DNA of 64,000 nt from Chryseobacterium sp. LAM-KRS1 (lineage in GTDB: Bacteria > Bacteroidota > Bacteroidia > Flavobacteriales > Weeksellaceae): NCBI RefSeq assembly GCF_013184525.1, contig NZ_JAAOIZ010000001.1:310001-374000 (forward strand), written 5' to 3'. This document shows, in pieces, positions 18,167-25,827 of the stretch. Each line of letters begins with the position of its first letter. The stretch's first letter is position 1. The notes below the pieces were generated by a model. It was not told the origin of the DNA, did not search any database, and saw only the letters and a list, made by a program, of their open reading frames with translations. The translations under genes and the position numbers were made by a program.

Positions 18167-19528
18167 TTAAGAACACGGTGTAGCGGTTGTATTATTACCA
18201 TCACTGTTTAGTGTTATATTTGTTACTGTGCCATTATCTTCTATCCTCTGTAAAGATACCTTGCCATCCATACCCATATTTTTTAAAGTGTCAAAAAACA
18301 ATTTTTGAAGTCCAGCACTATTTAAATCACCTCCTAAAGTATCCACATACACTGAATTTCCAGCAAGTTTTGATTCTCTTTTCATATAGTCTTTCATTAA
18401 GGTTTTTATATCCCAACTATTATTGTACAAAAACTGTGATAACTCCTGTGCAGTACCACTAAAGTTAATCATATAGTTGTAATATCTAATCCCATTAGGA
18501 CATGTGCTACAGGGCTCCGAGGCAATCATACCCATAAAACCATCTCCAATATTTCCGTTAGGTTGTGCGATTGAAAAATTTAGAAGTTTAATAATATCTG
18601 GAGGAGAAAGCATTTTAATGCCATTTGGGGTATGATTATGATAACCACCCTGGTATTCGGCTGTATCACCTAAATCCACTTCATGTGGGCCTCCAGGAAT
18701 GGTAGCACTGGTTGTTCCATCTGATTTTATTTTTACTCCAATTTCGCCACCCTTAGAAGCTTGAACCTTTAGTTCTTTGATTTTTGCTTGTACATCGGGT
18801 TTGCTTAAAATATTTTTAGCTTTCTCACAAGGATTTGGAGGAGTTACAGGAGTTCCACCACCGCCTCCATGAATAGCCCCTCCGCCACTCATTCCTCCGC
18901 CAAGACCACCGCTCCCTCCATTACTTCCATAATCTAAAAATGGATAATAAAAAATGTAAGATGGACCAGGTATTGATTGATATACGGTAATAATAACCTC
19001 CTCGATTGCTTCTTCATGCATTTGTTCTCTCCCTTTTGAGAGTTGCATTGCATCATAAGCTTTCTGAAGTTTTGCAAGAATACTTTGTACCTCAGGAGAG
19101 TCATTTTTTAATACACTAAAGTTTACCCAATCTCTTTCAAGATTTATGATTCCAAATAATGCAGCATTTACCTTGCCGTCTTTCATAATGGGATAGACAA
19201 TACCCTTGTTTGAATCTCCGTAAGTGAGACTTCTTAAATCAAAATATACATCTCCTACTTGTTCATTAAACTTTTTTGAATAATCCGGATTCTTATCCAT
19301 AAAAGTTTTTATGATATTCATGAAAGGTTCATGGTAACTCACATATTCAGAACCGTCCTTTTGCAAGAGCTTTTTAGAGGCAAGGTTTTCTTCAAACCTC
19401 GCAAAAGCTCCAATTTTTTCTCTTTCCGTTCTTTTTTCTTCCTGCGCTGTTTCATCTGTTCTACAGGAATTGAAAAAGAACAGGCCCATTACCAATAAAA
19501 GTAATGATACAATGAGTTTTCTCTTCAT
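18167..19528 (-). CDS. Lipoprotein with Gly-rich linker and JAMM-like C-terminal domain
   Basis: I do not recognise a named family for this 453-residue protein. It has a lipoprotein signal (Cys22, FFFNSC) and an alpha/beta N-terminal domain (~30-190). A Gly-rich linker (~200-226) and PVTPPNP precede a C-terminal domain (~234-453). That domain contains His297-x-His299-x8-Ser308-x-x-Asp311 (HNHTPNGIKMLSPPD), the spacing of the JAMM/MPN+ zinc peptidase signature. Glu262 (GGEIGV) is a candidate for the upstream glutamate. A CSTC pair is at 340-343. Constant N-terminus, flexible linker and putative toxin-like tip recall polymorphic effectors; some of those carry JAB peptidase tips. Activity and export beyond the inner membrane are inference. 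Confidence 0.7.
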   Translation of the reverse strand: MKRKLIVSLLLLVMGLFFFNSCRTDETAQEEKRTEREKIGAFARFEENLASKKLLQKDGSEYVSYHEPFMNIIKTFMDKNPDYSKKFNEQVGDVYFDLRSLTYGDSNKGIVYPIMKDGKVNAALFGIINLERDWVNFSVLKNDSPEVQSILAKLQKAYDAMQLSKGREQMHEEAIEEVIITVYQSIPGPSYIFYYPFLDYGSNGGSGGLGGGMSGGGAIHGGGGGTPVTPPNPCEKAKNILSKPDVQAKIKELKVQASKGGEIGVKIKSDGTTSATIPGGPHEVDLGDTAEYQGGYHNHTPNGIKMLSPPDIIKLLNFSIAQPNGNIGDGFMGMIASEPCSTCPNGIRYYNYMINFSGTAQELSQFLYNNSWDIKTLMKDYMKRESKLAGNSVYVDTLGGDLNSAGLQKLFFDTLKNMGMDGKVSLQRIEDNGTVTNITLNSDGNNTTATPCS

Positions 19529-20098
19529 AAACAGTTAATAATTTTAGTTGCTAATTTAAAATTTTTTTTTAATTCACAATATGGGGTTTTCCGTATCGTT
19601 TTAAACTGCTTTTTACATATGTAAATCTATTAATTATACTTATTCTTTTATTAGGGCTTAAGTCTTAATATTTATTCTTAATAACTTGCTAATTCTTTTA
19701 CCAATGTAATATATTATTGAACAAACAATGTAATAGGTTCAGAAAGAATATCATAGTGTATTAAAGTTTTACTATATTTTGCTAGGCTTCCAACCTTCCT
19801 ATTTCTTTTTCTACAATGTTTTTGAAAGATTTATCTTTTAGAATTGTTTCATCAAAAGAACTCTCAGAATTGATGCCTTTAAAGTTTTTTTTTATACTTT
19901 TGTTGCAGTGGTAAATATAGATGTACGATTTTTCATTTAAATTTTAAGGTGAAAATATGCGAGCTTCAAAATTATCTATTTTGTTTGGATAATTTTTTAC
20001 TGCACTGTTTTACTGAGTTGTGTAATATATTGATAAGTAGTCAATTATGAATATAATGTAAAACTTTATATCAAAGAATTTAAATACAAAAATAAAAA
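19529..20098. other. Long AT-rich intergenic region
   Basis: This 570-base stretch has no complete gene. The minus strand holds one open fragment (19792-19953, listed separately). The remainder is AT-rich with no convincing hairpin, repeat or promoter that I could support. Confidence 0.5.
19792..19953 (-). pseudogene. Possible 3' fragment of a lost gene
   Basis: A 53-codon open stretch with no start codon ends ILKDKSFKNIVEKEIGRLEA then stop. The charged-hydrophobic alternation looks like a genuine protein C-terminus rather than random AT-rich sequence. It lies upstream of the lipoprotein array in the same orientation, so it may be what remains of a gene displaced from the island. Chance cannot be excluded. 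Confidence 0.3.
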
Positions 20099-20488
20099 AT
20101 GAATTTAGAAGGACGAAAAATTATTGTCAATAAATCATCTAAAGAGTTGGCGGAACTATTAAAAACACCAGACAACTATAAAGAATTTATGCCGGACGGA
20201 CTTCAAAAGTTTGAAAGCAGAGAAGATGGATTTAAATTTGGACTGCAGGGGATGCCGGAAATTGCTTTAAAAATAGATGAAGTTACAGACCAAAAAGCTG
20301 TTTTGAAATCGGCAAGTTCAAGTCTGGATTTTTCATTAACAGCAACTTTAAACCCTGTCAATGACAGCCAAACGGAAGTACAAATGCTTTTTGAGGGCAA
20401 GTTTAATCCATTTATAAAAATGATGGTAGAGAAGCCTCTTCAGAATTTTATCAATACCTTAACGGATAAGATAGAAGCTTACAAGTAA
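20099..20488 (+). CDS. SRPBCC-fold protein
   Basis: The 129-residue protein begins MNLEGRKIIVNKSSKELAELLKTPDNYKEFMP and ends KMMVEKPLQNFINTLTDKIEAY. This pattern (N-terminal strand, 'LxxPxNYxxFMP', antiparallel sheet, long C-terminal helix) fits the START/SRPBCC lipid-binding superfamily. Small relatives are widespread in Flavobacteriia and are often found near pyrE; no function is established. The gene is monocistronic, convergent with anmK, and ends at a terminator. Confidence 0.7.
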   Translation: MNLEGRKIIVNKSSKELAELLKTPDNYKEFMPDGLQKFESREDGFKFGLQGMPEIALKIDEVTDQKAVLKSASSSLDFSLTATLNPVNDSQTEVQMLFEGKFNPFIKMMVEKPLQNFINTLTDKIEAYK

Positions 20489-20493
20489 TATAT

Positions 20494-20519
20494 AAACCTT
20501 CAGAAATGGAGGTTTTTTT
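20494..20519 (+). terminator. Terminator of SRPBCC gene
   Basis: AAACCTTC pairs with GGAGGTTT (one G-T pair) over a six-base loop, ending in seven T residues. The minus-strand anmK stop is at its edge. Confidence 0.7.
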
Positions 20520-21561
20520 ATGCAATGATACCGGAGCTGTGATCTTTAAAGCTACCCGTAGCAGAGGATAATACATTCACTTGCTGGTTGAGTCGTAAGA
20601 TCCCCATAAACGCAAATATCAATGCTTCTTTATAATCTATAAGCTGTTTTTCAGGAATAACAATTTCTGCTTTTGTTTTTGCCTTTATCTTTTCAATCAG
20701 ATAAGAATTATGGGTTCCGCCACCGGTAAAAAGAATGTTTTTCAAGGCATTCTCATTGATAACTTGAGAAATTTGTTCGGCAATATGCTCAGTGAAGGTT
20801 GCCAGGAGATCAAGGGTTTCAATATTTTTAAAACTGTTAAAGATATTTTCATTACACCATTCAATACCTAAGGACTTAGGGTATGGTTGTCTATAGAAAT
20901 GGATTGAGCTTAGTTTGTCCAGTAAAGCTTTGTTAACAGTTCCTTTTTGGGCAAGTTCACCATTTTTATCAAAACGTTTACCTGACTGTTCAGCTAATTT
21001 GTTCAGAACAATATTTACCGGAACGATATCAAATGCTACTCTTCTATGATGAGACTGAAATGAGATATTTGAAAATCCTCCCAGGTTAAGACATGCGTCA
21101 TATGTTGAGAACAATAGTTCGTCACCAATCGGGACCAGGGGAGCCCCATTTCCACCCATCAAAACGTCCTGTGTCCTGAAATCATAGATAACAGGTAATC
21201 CTGTTTCAAGCTTTATGGCTCTTCCATCTCCGATTTGTAGGGTGAACTTTTTCTGAGGCTGATGAAAAACGGTGTGCCCGTGAGAGGCGATAAGGTCAAT
21301 GTTTTTTAATTGATGAGTTTCTATAAACTGATGAACCTGTTTTCCCAGATAGAAGCCGTATTCAGCATTGAGCTCCAGGAGTTCTTCAGCGGATAAATGG
21401 ATAGAATTCCTCAGTTGCTCTTCCCAGGTCTCAGGGTAGGGAATGGTTTCGGCAATTACAATCTGAAAACTCCACTGCTCCTGCTTTTCAAACCGGACAA
21501 AGCAAATATCCAGTCCATCTAAACTGGTACCCGACATTAAACCTATCGCTCGGAAAATCAT
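20518..21561 (-). CDS. anmK: Anhydro-N-acetylmuramic acid kinase
   Basis: This 347-residue cytoplasmic enzyme hydrolyses and phosphorylates 1,6-anhydro-MurNAc to MurNAc-6-phosphate in peptidoglycan recycling. The N-terminal GLMSGTSLDGLDI (7-19) is the family's ATP-binding signature. SHGHTVFHQP, LQIGDGRAI, YDFRTQDVLMGGNGAPLVP, NLGGFSNIS and FTGGGTHNSYLIEKI follow in the usual order. It is five bases after the LptC-like gene, forming a barrel-lptC-anmK operon. Its position makes an envelope-maintenance theme. Confidence 0.95.
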   Translation of the reverse strand: MIFRAIGLMSGTSLDGLDICFVRFEKQEQWSFQIVIAETIPYPETWEEQLRNSIHLSAEELLELNAEYGFYLGKQVHQFIETHQLKNIDLIASHGHTVFHQPQKKFTLQIGDGRAIKLETGLPVIYDFRTQDVLMGGNGAPLVPIGDELLFSTYDACLNLGGFSNISFQSHHRRVAFDIVPVNIVLNKLAEQSGKRFDKNGELAQKGTVNKALLDKLSSIHFYRQPYPKSLGIEWCNENIFNSFKNIETLDLLATFTEHIAEQISQVINENALKNILFTGGGTHNSYLIEKIKAKTKAEIVIPEKQLIDYKEALIFAFMGILRLNQQVNVLSSATGSFKDHSSGIIA

Positions 21562-21566
21562 AGAAA

Positions 21567-22157
21567 TTATTTTTTGGATTCGGACAATTGTTTAGAGCTG
21601 AAATCTCCGGAACTGTTAAAGAAAGTATATTCAGAGAAGTCATCCTTGGCGGTCATTCCGTTGGCGCCTACAAGCGTAGAGCCATCTTCCATCGTTACAT
21701 ATACGGTATCTTTGGTGTAAATACGGTTTTTCCTCTGATCCCAGTAGATGCTCTGCATGGCAAATCTTTGTCCTTCGTTGGTGGTAATTCTCACATTACC
21801 TTTTGCCTCATAGAATTTTTTATATTCGAAGATCCGCGCGTATTTGGCAGTAATTTTTCCCGGTAACTTGGGCTTTTTCTTATCAAAAAATTCAATATTG
21901 ATTCCTTTTCGGGCAACTACATACGGGCTATCTATGAGCTCATACTTTTCAATAATAGGAGCTAACGCCTTTAATGTGACGAATCCGGAATCTCTCTGGA
22001 TGATACGGGCATTATTAATGATCTGTGAAGGGAAATTTTTGCTTTGATTGCCGTTTCGTTTGGTAAGATCCTCTTCACAGGATGTCAATATAAAAAATAT
22101 AGCACAACTAAAAAGGCATGCTATATTTTTTTTATATGATAAGTTTTTAAACTTCAT
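21567..22157 (-). CDS. lptC: LptC-like LPS export lipoprotein
   Basis: From the ATG at 22157 this is a 196-residue lipoprotein (ILTSC). An in-frame ATG at 22196 lies inside the preceding gene and is rejected: the chosen start comes one base after that gene's stop (TAAAATG). LptC links the LptB2FG transporter to LptA, passing lipopolysaccharide across the periplasm. Beta-jellyroll features are visible: ARIIQRDSGFVTLKALAPIIEKYE, NIEFFDKK, TAKYARIFEYKKFYEAKGNVRI and MQSIYWDQRKNRIYTKD. These are typical of Bacteroidetes LptC/YrbK proteins. Confidence 0.85.
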   Translation of the reverse strand: MKFKNLSYKKNIACLFSCAIFFILTSCEEDLTKRNGNQSKNFPSQIINNARIIQRDSGFVTLKALAPIIEKYELIDSPYVVARKGINIEFFDKKKPKLPGKITAKYARIFEYKKFYEAKGNVRITTNEGQRFAMQSIYWDQRKNRIYTKDTVYVTMEDGSTLVGANGMTAKDDFSEYTFFNSSGDFSSKQLSESKK

Positions 22158-22158
22158 T

Positions 22159-23433
22159 TTAGTTATATAAACTCTTTCTGAACCACTTGTCAGCAAAATT
22201 AAATCCTACCCTCAGGTTGATGAAATTCTGGTTGATCAGGTTGTCTTTTAAAGTTCCGCGCTTACCAAGCTCTATACCCAGTTCCAATCCACTCATTCTC
22301 GTTATACTACTGGTTTTGAACGGAAGCATTACCCCTGCTGAAATACCAAATTTGTTAATGCTGTTATTACCGATCTTCAAACCTCCTCTTTCATAGAATG
22401 CACCATAACGGTATACTACTCTTGAGAAATAGTTTCTGAAGTTATTGTAGTTAGGTAAATACCAACCACCGGCAGATATTCTGTAGGTATCCTGGAAATC
22501 AAATGTTTTTCCAAAATAAGAAATGGTTTCTCCTTTTTTATAATCAATCTGGCCCGAAACGAACCATTGGTTTTCACTTCCATATCCAACCCCTAAAGAG
22601 GCTTGTACGGGTAAAAGATTTTTGGAGCTTGTGCTTTTCTGTTCTATAATCTGCTCCTCTTTTTTCACGTCGGCAGCATAGAAATAAGTACTGTTTGTAT
22701 AATCAGTAGTCATATTACTTGTGTTTCCAAAAGTAGTAGTGGCACCAATGGTTAGTTTTTTATCAGTACGGGTATTCAAATGCTGGTAGCTTGTCCCTAA
22801 AGTAAAATTAAAGTTTCGAACATTATTTTTGGTCTCGTATCCATTGATCAGTTGACTATCAGCAGTAGTGATCTCGTTAAGATCATACAGATTACCGAAA
22901 TAATAATTCGCTCTTAAACCCAAAGCAAATTCATTGCTTACTTTATAAGACGCAGCTATCTGTGCTGTATTTAATGTTCCTGTTCCTTTAAACCGGTTGG
23001 CAAAAACAGTTCCATCAGTGGTAGTGCTGGTATTAACAATATCATAGCTCTTTGAGCTGTAAGGTTGATAAGATAATCCCATTTTCACCTTTGAGGAGAT
23101 AGGAAATGCTAATGAAATATTGGATAAATACGTAGAATGTTTGGTAGACTTCGTATTGTTATAATTCGTTTTGAAATAGTTGTTTTCGTTCGTCGCTTCA
23201 AGCTTAATACTGGTCAGTTCGAAATTCGTATTGTTTGCTGGATTGGCAAAATTGAAATTACTCGTGAAATCACTTATAAAAGCCGTTGAAATGCCACCCA
23301 TAGAAGCTGTTTCAATCGTATTATCATATTTTACATCCCCGATTCCGTAAGTTGCATATGGTGAATTACTTAAACTCTGCGCATTAAGGAAATAGCCAAC
23401 AGAAATGAATGATAGTACAAAGATTTTTTTCAT
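22159..23433 (-). CDS. Outer-membrane beta-barrel protein
   Basis: The 424-residue protein has a signal peptide ending at LNAQ and a mature start SLSNSPYATYGIGDVKYDNTIETASMGG. Bacteroidetes FadL/OmpP1-like barrels encoded next to lptC share this start. Alternating hydrophobic strands with Gly and aromatic residues run to a C-terminal NLRVGFNFADKWFRK. Substrate is unknown. The position upstream of lptC and anmK in one operon is conserved in relatives as far as I recall, suggesting a link to envelope biogenesis or lipid transport. Confidence 0.8.
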   Translation of the reverse strand: MKKIFVLSFISVGYFLNAQSLSNSPYATYGIGDVKYDNTIETASMGGISTAFISDFTSNFNFANPANNTNFELTSIKLEATNENNYFKTNYNNTKSTKHSTYLSNISLAFPISSKVKMGLSYQPYSSKSYDIVNTSTTTDGTVFANRFKGTGTLNTAQIAASYKVSNEFALGLRANYYFGNLYDLNEITTADSQLINGYETKNNVRNFNFTLGTSYQHLNTRTDKKLTIGATTTFGNTSNMTTDYTNSTYFYAADVKKEEQIIEQKSTSSKNLLPVQASLGVGYGSENQWFVSGQIDYKKGETISYFGKTFDFQDTYRISAGGWYLPNYNNFRNYFSRVVYRYGAFYERGGLKIGNNSINKFGISAGVMLPFKTSSITRMSGLELGIELGKRGTLKDNLINQNFINLRVGFNFADKWFRKSLYN

Positions 23434-23773
23434 TCTTTATTTTTAAAATAATGCGCAAATATCTTAAATATTAATGAATTGTAAAAATTTCATGAGGTTA
23501 AAGTTTGTTAAGGGGAATTATCTTTAAATCAAAAGCTGATTTTTTGTTATAAAAATAAATTTAGCCGAAGTGAGCTTCTTTTTTCTACGGATGGAATTGT
23601 CAGGATTCCTGCAACTATACATCTTTCACAATAATAGTTGATTACATTAATGAAAAGAAGAGCTGTGCTGTAAATAGACGTTGCTTAATCTGATTTTTGT
23701 AATTGTAAAAGGCAGTTTTCCACAAAGAAAACTGCCTTCCAACTTTTTATGTATTGTCAATTAATAATTGAGC
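23434..23773. other. Intergenic region
   Basis: This 340-base gap between the aldehyde dehydrogenase 3' end and the barrel gene's promoter region contains one strong hairpin (23711-23736). I see no gene or RNA in the rest. Confidence 0.55.
23711..23736 (-). terminator. Terminator of aldehyde dehydrogenase
   Basis: A perfect ten-base-pair stem (GGCAGTTTTC and its complement) with a six-base loop is followed on the minus strand by TTTT. It lies 37 bases past the stop codon. Confidence 0.8.
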
Positions 23774-25093
23774 TTATAATACTTCCAGAACCGATCTGCT
23801 ATGGCTGAATGCCTGGAAACTGAACTTTCCGTGATATTTTCCTATGCCGGAAGTTCCTACGCCTCCGAAAGGCAGAAAATGAGAGCCTACATGGATGATG
23901 GCGCTGTTGATTTCAGCATCACCACTTGTGGTACGGTTTAAAACATCATTGGCAAATTCTTCACTTTCAGAAAAAACATATAAAGCCAGAGGCTTGGGGC
24001 GATTGTTGATTTCTTCCAGAGCGACATCAATGTCAGTATAGGTCATGATGGGCAATATAGGACCGAAAATTTCCTGCTGCATCACCTGATCATCCCAGGT
24101 CACCTGATCCATTAAGGTTGCTTCGAAATGACGGGTTTCAGAATCATATGCTCCTCCGTAAATTACTTTTTCTGGTGCAGCGTCCAGATAACCTGCAAGA
24201 TGTTTGATCTGGTTGGTATTAACGATTTTTCCTATTTTTCCTAAAGATCCTTCAGGATAAGTCGTTTTAAGATAAGCTATAAATTTATTTATAAAGCTGT
24301 CTTTTACAGATTCATGGATGTAAATATAATCAGGGGCTACACAGGTCTGCCCACAATTGATCCATTTTCCATAGGAAATTCTGGACACAGCTTTATCGAG
24401 GTCAGCATCTTTGTGTACTATCGTTGGTGATTTGCCTCCCAACTCCAGAGTAAGCGGAATCAGCTGTTCTGCGGCAGCTTTCATGACAATCTTACCTACA
24501 TTGGGGCTTCCGGTAAAGAATATATAATCGAAAGGAAGACTTAATAGCAATGTATTTTCCTCTATAGCTCCCTGAAATACTTTAACATAGGACTCATCAA
24601 AAGCTTCATCTATAATTTTCTCGATTACCTTTGCCACATGAGGAGTGTTTTCAGAAGGTTTGATAATTGCTGTATTTCCGGCAATCAATGCACCGATCAA
24701 CGGGCTGAAAGTGAGCTGTACAGGATAATTGAAAGGCCCTATAATATAATTTACACCATAAGGCTGATATGTTATTTTGCTCACAATTTTTGCTCCTGAA
24801 GGATGAGGTTTGGATTCTACCGGAGTAGGTTTAGCCCATTCATCAATGTTTTCCAGTAAATAATCCAGTTCACTGGATACGATCTGAATTTCTACATATT
24901 CTGCCTCTTTTCTGCTTTTTCCCAGGTCAATGTCCAAAGCTTCACATAATGCATCCGTGTGGTTAAGAAATACTTCACGAAATTTTCTTAGCTGCTCCTT
25001 TCTGAATTCAATATTTTTGGTCTTATTGGTTTTAAAAAATGCCTTTTGCTTTTCAAAAACCTCCTTAATTTTTTGTTCTGATTCTGGTGTCAT
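23774..25093 (-). CDS. NAD(P)-dependent aldehyde dehydrogenase (class 3-like)
   Basis: The 439-residue enzyme lacks the N-terminal extension of class 1/2 enzymes, as in class 3 and coniferyl-aldehyde-type dehydrogenases. NAD-binding and catalytic motifs are GPFNYPVQL, IIKPSENTP, FTGSPNVGK, LELGGKSPTIV (general base Glu) and WINCGQTCVAPDY (nucleophile Cys, second in the motif). IFGPILPIMTY and GGVGTSGIGKYHG close the active site. It oxidises aldehydes to acids in the cytoplasm; the substrate is probably aromatic or medium-chain aliphatic, by analogy. It lies downstream of ohr on the same strand but 90 bases away. Confidence 0.93.
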   Translation of the reverse strand: MTPESEQKIKEVFEKQKAFFKTNKTKNIEFRKEQLRKFREVFLNHTDALCEALDIDLGKSRKEAEYVEIQIVSSELDYLLENIDEWAKPTPVESKPHPSGAKIVSKITYQPYGVNYIIGPFNYPVQLTFSPLIGALIAGNTAIIKPSENTPHVAKVIEKIIDEAFDESYVKVFQGAIEENTLLLSLPFDYIFFTGSPNVGKIVMKAAAEQLIPLTLELGGKSPTIVHKDADLDKAVSRISYGKWINCGQTCVAPDYIYIHESVKDSFINKFIAYLKTTYPEGSLGKIGKIVNTNQIKHLAGYLDAAPEKVIYGGAYDSETRHFEATLMDQVTWDDQVMQQEIFGPILPIMTYTDIDVALEEINNRPKPLALYVFSESEEFANDVLNRTTSGDAEINSAIIHVGSHFLPFGGVGTSGIGKYHGKFSFQAFSHSRSVLEVL

Positions 25094-25186
25094 AGTACTA
25101 TTTTATAATGATCTATTAATCTTGGTGAAAGTTTTATCTAAATTATTCATTTTAAACTGATATCAGATAAAGGCTCCATGATTAAT

Positions 25187-25615
25187 TTAAGACTCAGCCG
25201 TTGTTACACTTAAATTAACTTCAATATTTCCTCTGGTTGCATTAGAATAAGGACAAACCTGATGTGCTTTTTCAATTAAAGAGCGGGCATCTTCCATAGA
25301 TACTCCTGGAATATTAGCATGTAAATCAACTGCGAGACCAAAGCCTCCATTTTCAATCTGTCCAAGACTTACTTTTGCTGTAACGGTAGTTTCTCCTGTT
25401 TTTATCCTATTCTGTTTGATGACCAGGTTGAGGGCACTGTCAAAGCATGTCGAATATCCTGCAGCAAATAACATCTCCGGATTGGCGTAGTCATCATTTG
25501 TACCACCAAGACCCTTTGGCATTCTTACTTCAAGATCCAATACTTCGTTTTCGCTTTTTACATGTCCGTTTCTTCCTCCTGTGGCTGTAGCGCCAATACT
25601 ATACAATACTTTCAT
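25187..25615 (-). CDS. ohr: Organic hydroperoxide resistance protein (Ohr/OsmC family)
   Basis: This 142-residue thiol peroxidase reduces organic hydroperoxides. Both catalytic cysteines are present in Ohr-type motifs: STCFDSAL (about 56-63) and VCPYSNATRGNIEV near the C-terminus. The conserved GGRNGHV (peroxide-pocket Arg) is near residue 15. Ohr proteins are dimers recharged by lipoylated proteins. The gene appears to be transcribed alone from a TACATTTG promoter with a perfect 24-bp palindrome over its -33 region. A MarR/OhrR-type repressor is the expected partner, but no ohrR is in this window. Confidence 0.95.
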   Translation of the reverse strand: MKVLYSIGATATGGRNGHVKSENEVLDLEVRMPKGLGGTNDDYANPEMLFAAGYSTCFDSALNLVIKQNRIKTGETTVTAKVSLGQIENGGFGLAVDLHANIPGVSMEDARSLIEKAHQVCPYSNATRGNIEVNLSVTTAES

Positions 25616-25645
25616 AATGTGAGTTTATTTTTGTTTTTGATACAG

Positions 25646-25685
25646 CAAATGTATTGCTAAAAATTAAATTGTATACAATTTAATT
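25646..25685 (-). promoter_or_regulatory. ohr promoter with 24-bp perfect palindrome
   Basis: TACATTTG (25646-25653, minus) is the -7 element and a TTG at 25676-25678 lies 22 bases upstream. That TTG is inside a perfect palindrome at 25662-25685 with half-site AATTAAATTGTA and its complement. It contains TACAATT and AATTGTA, the half-sites known from OhrR operators, though in an abutting arrangement. Blocking of RNA polymerase by a MarR/OhrR repressor is the natural reading. Confidence 0.65.
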
Positions 25686-25794
25686 ACTGAATTACATAAA
25701 TAAGATTATTGACAGAGACTATAATTACGAACTCTTAAGCGGATTGTTCTGTTTTTGAAAATTATTTTAATCAAATAGATCATCTTAAATTTCC

Positions 25795-25823
25795 TTGAAT
25801 TGAGAGAAGATTTTTTATCTTTG
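25795..25823 (+). promoter_or_regulatory. holB promoter
   Basis: TTG (25795-25797), 18 bases, then TATCTTTG (25816-25823) fit the Bacteroidetes -33/-7 pattern. The -7 element ends four bases before the holB ATG, so the transcript would be nearly or fully leaderless. Confidence 0.55.
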
Positions 25824-25827
25824 AGGC

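Larger units (their letters stand above)
16686..18180 (-). repeat. Tandem duplication, two units of about 745 bp
   Basis: The same order appears twice on the minus strand: 3'-end remnant of the JAMM-like lipoprotein gene, DUF6705-like gene, hairpin spacer. The ACGGTGTA-containing junction recurs at about 18176, 17428 and 16687. The spacers following the two DUF6705-like genes can be aligned base by base over about 150 bases with scattered substitutions and small indels. The duplicated genes are also similar along their whole length. Divergence shows the duplication is not recent. Confidence 0.8.

Noticed and set aside
18550..18680. HNH nuclease reading of 'YHNHTP'
   Set aside because: The string contains His-Asn-His, but the flanking beta-beta-alpha metal motif residues of HNH enzymes are absent, while Ser308-x-x-Asp311 fits JAMM spacing.
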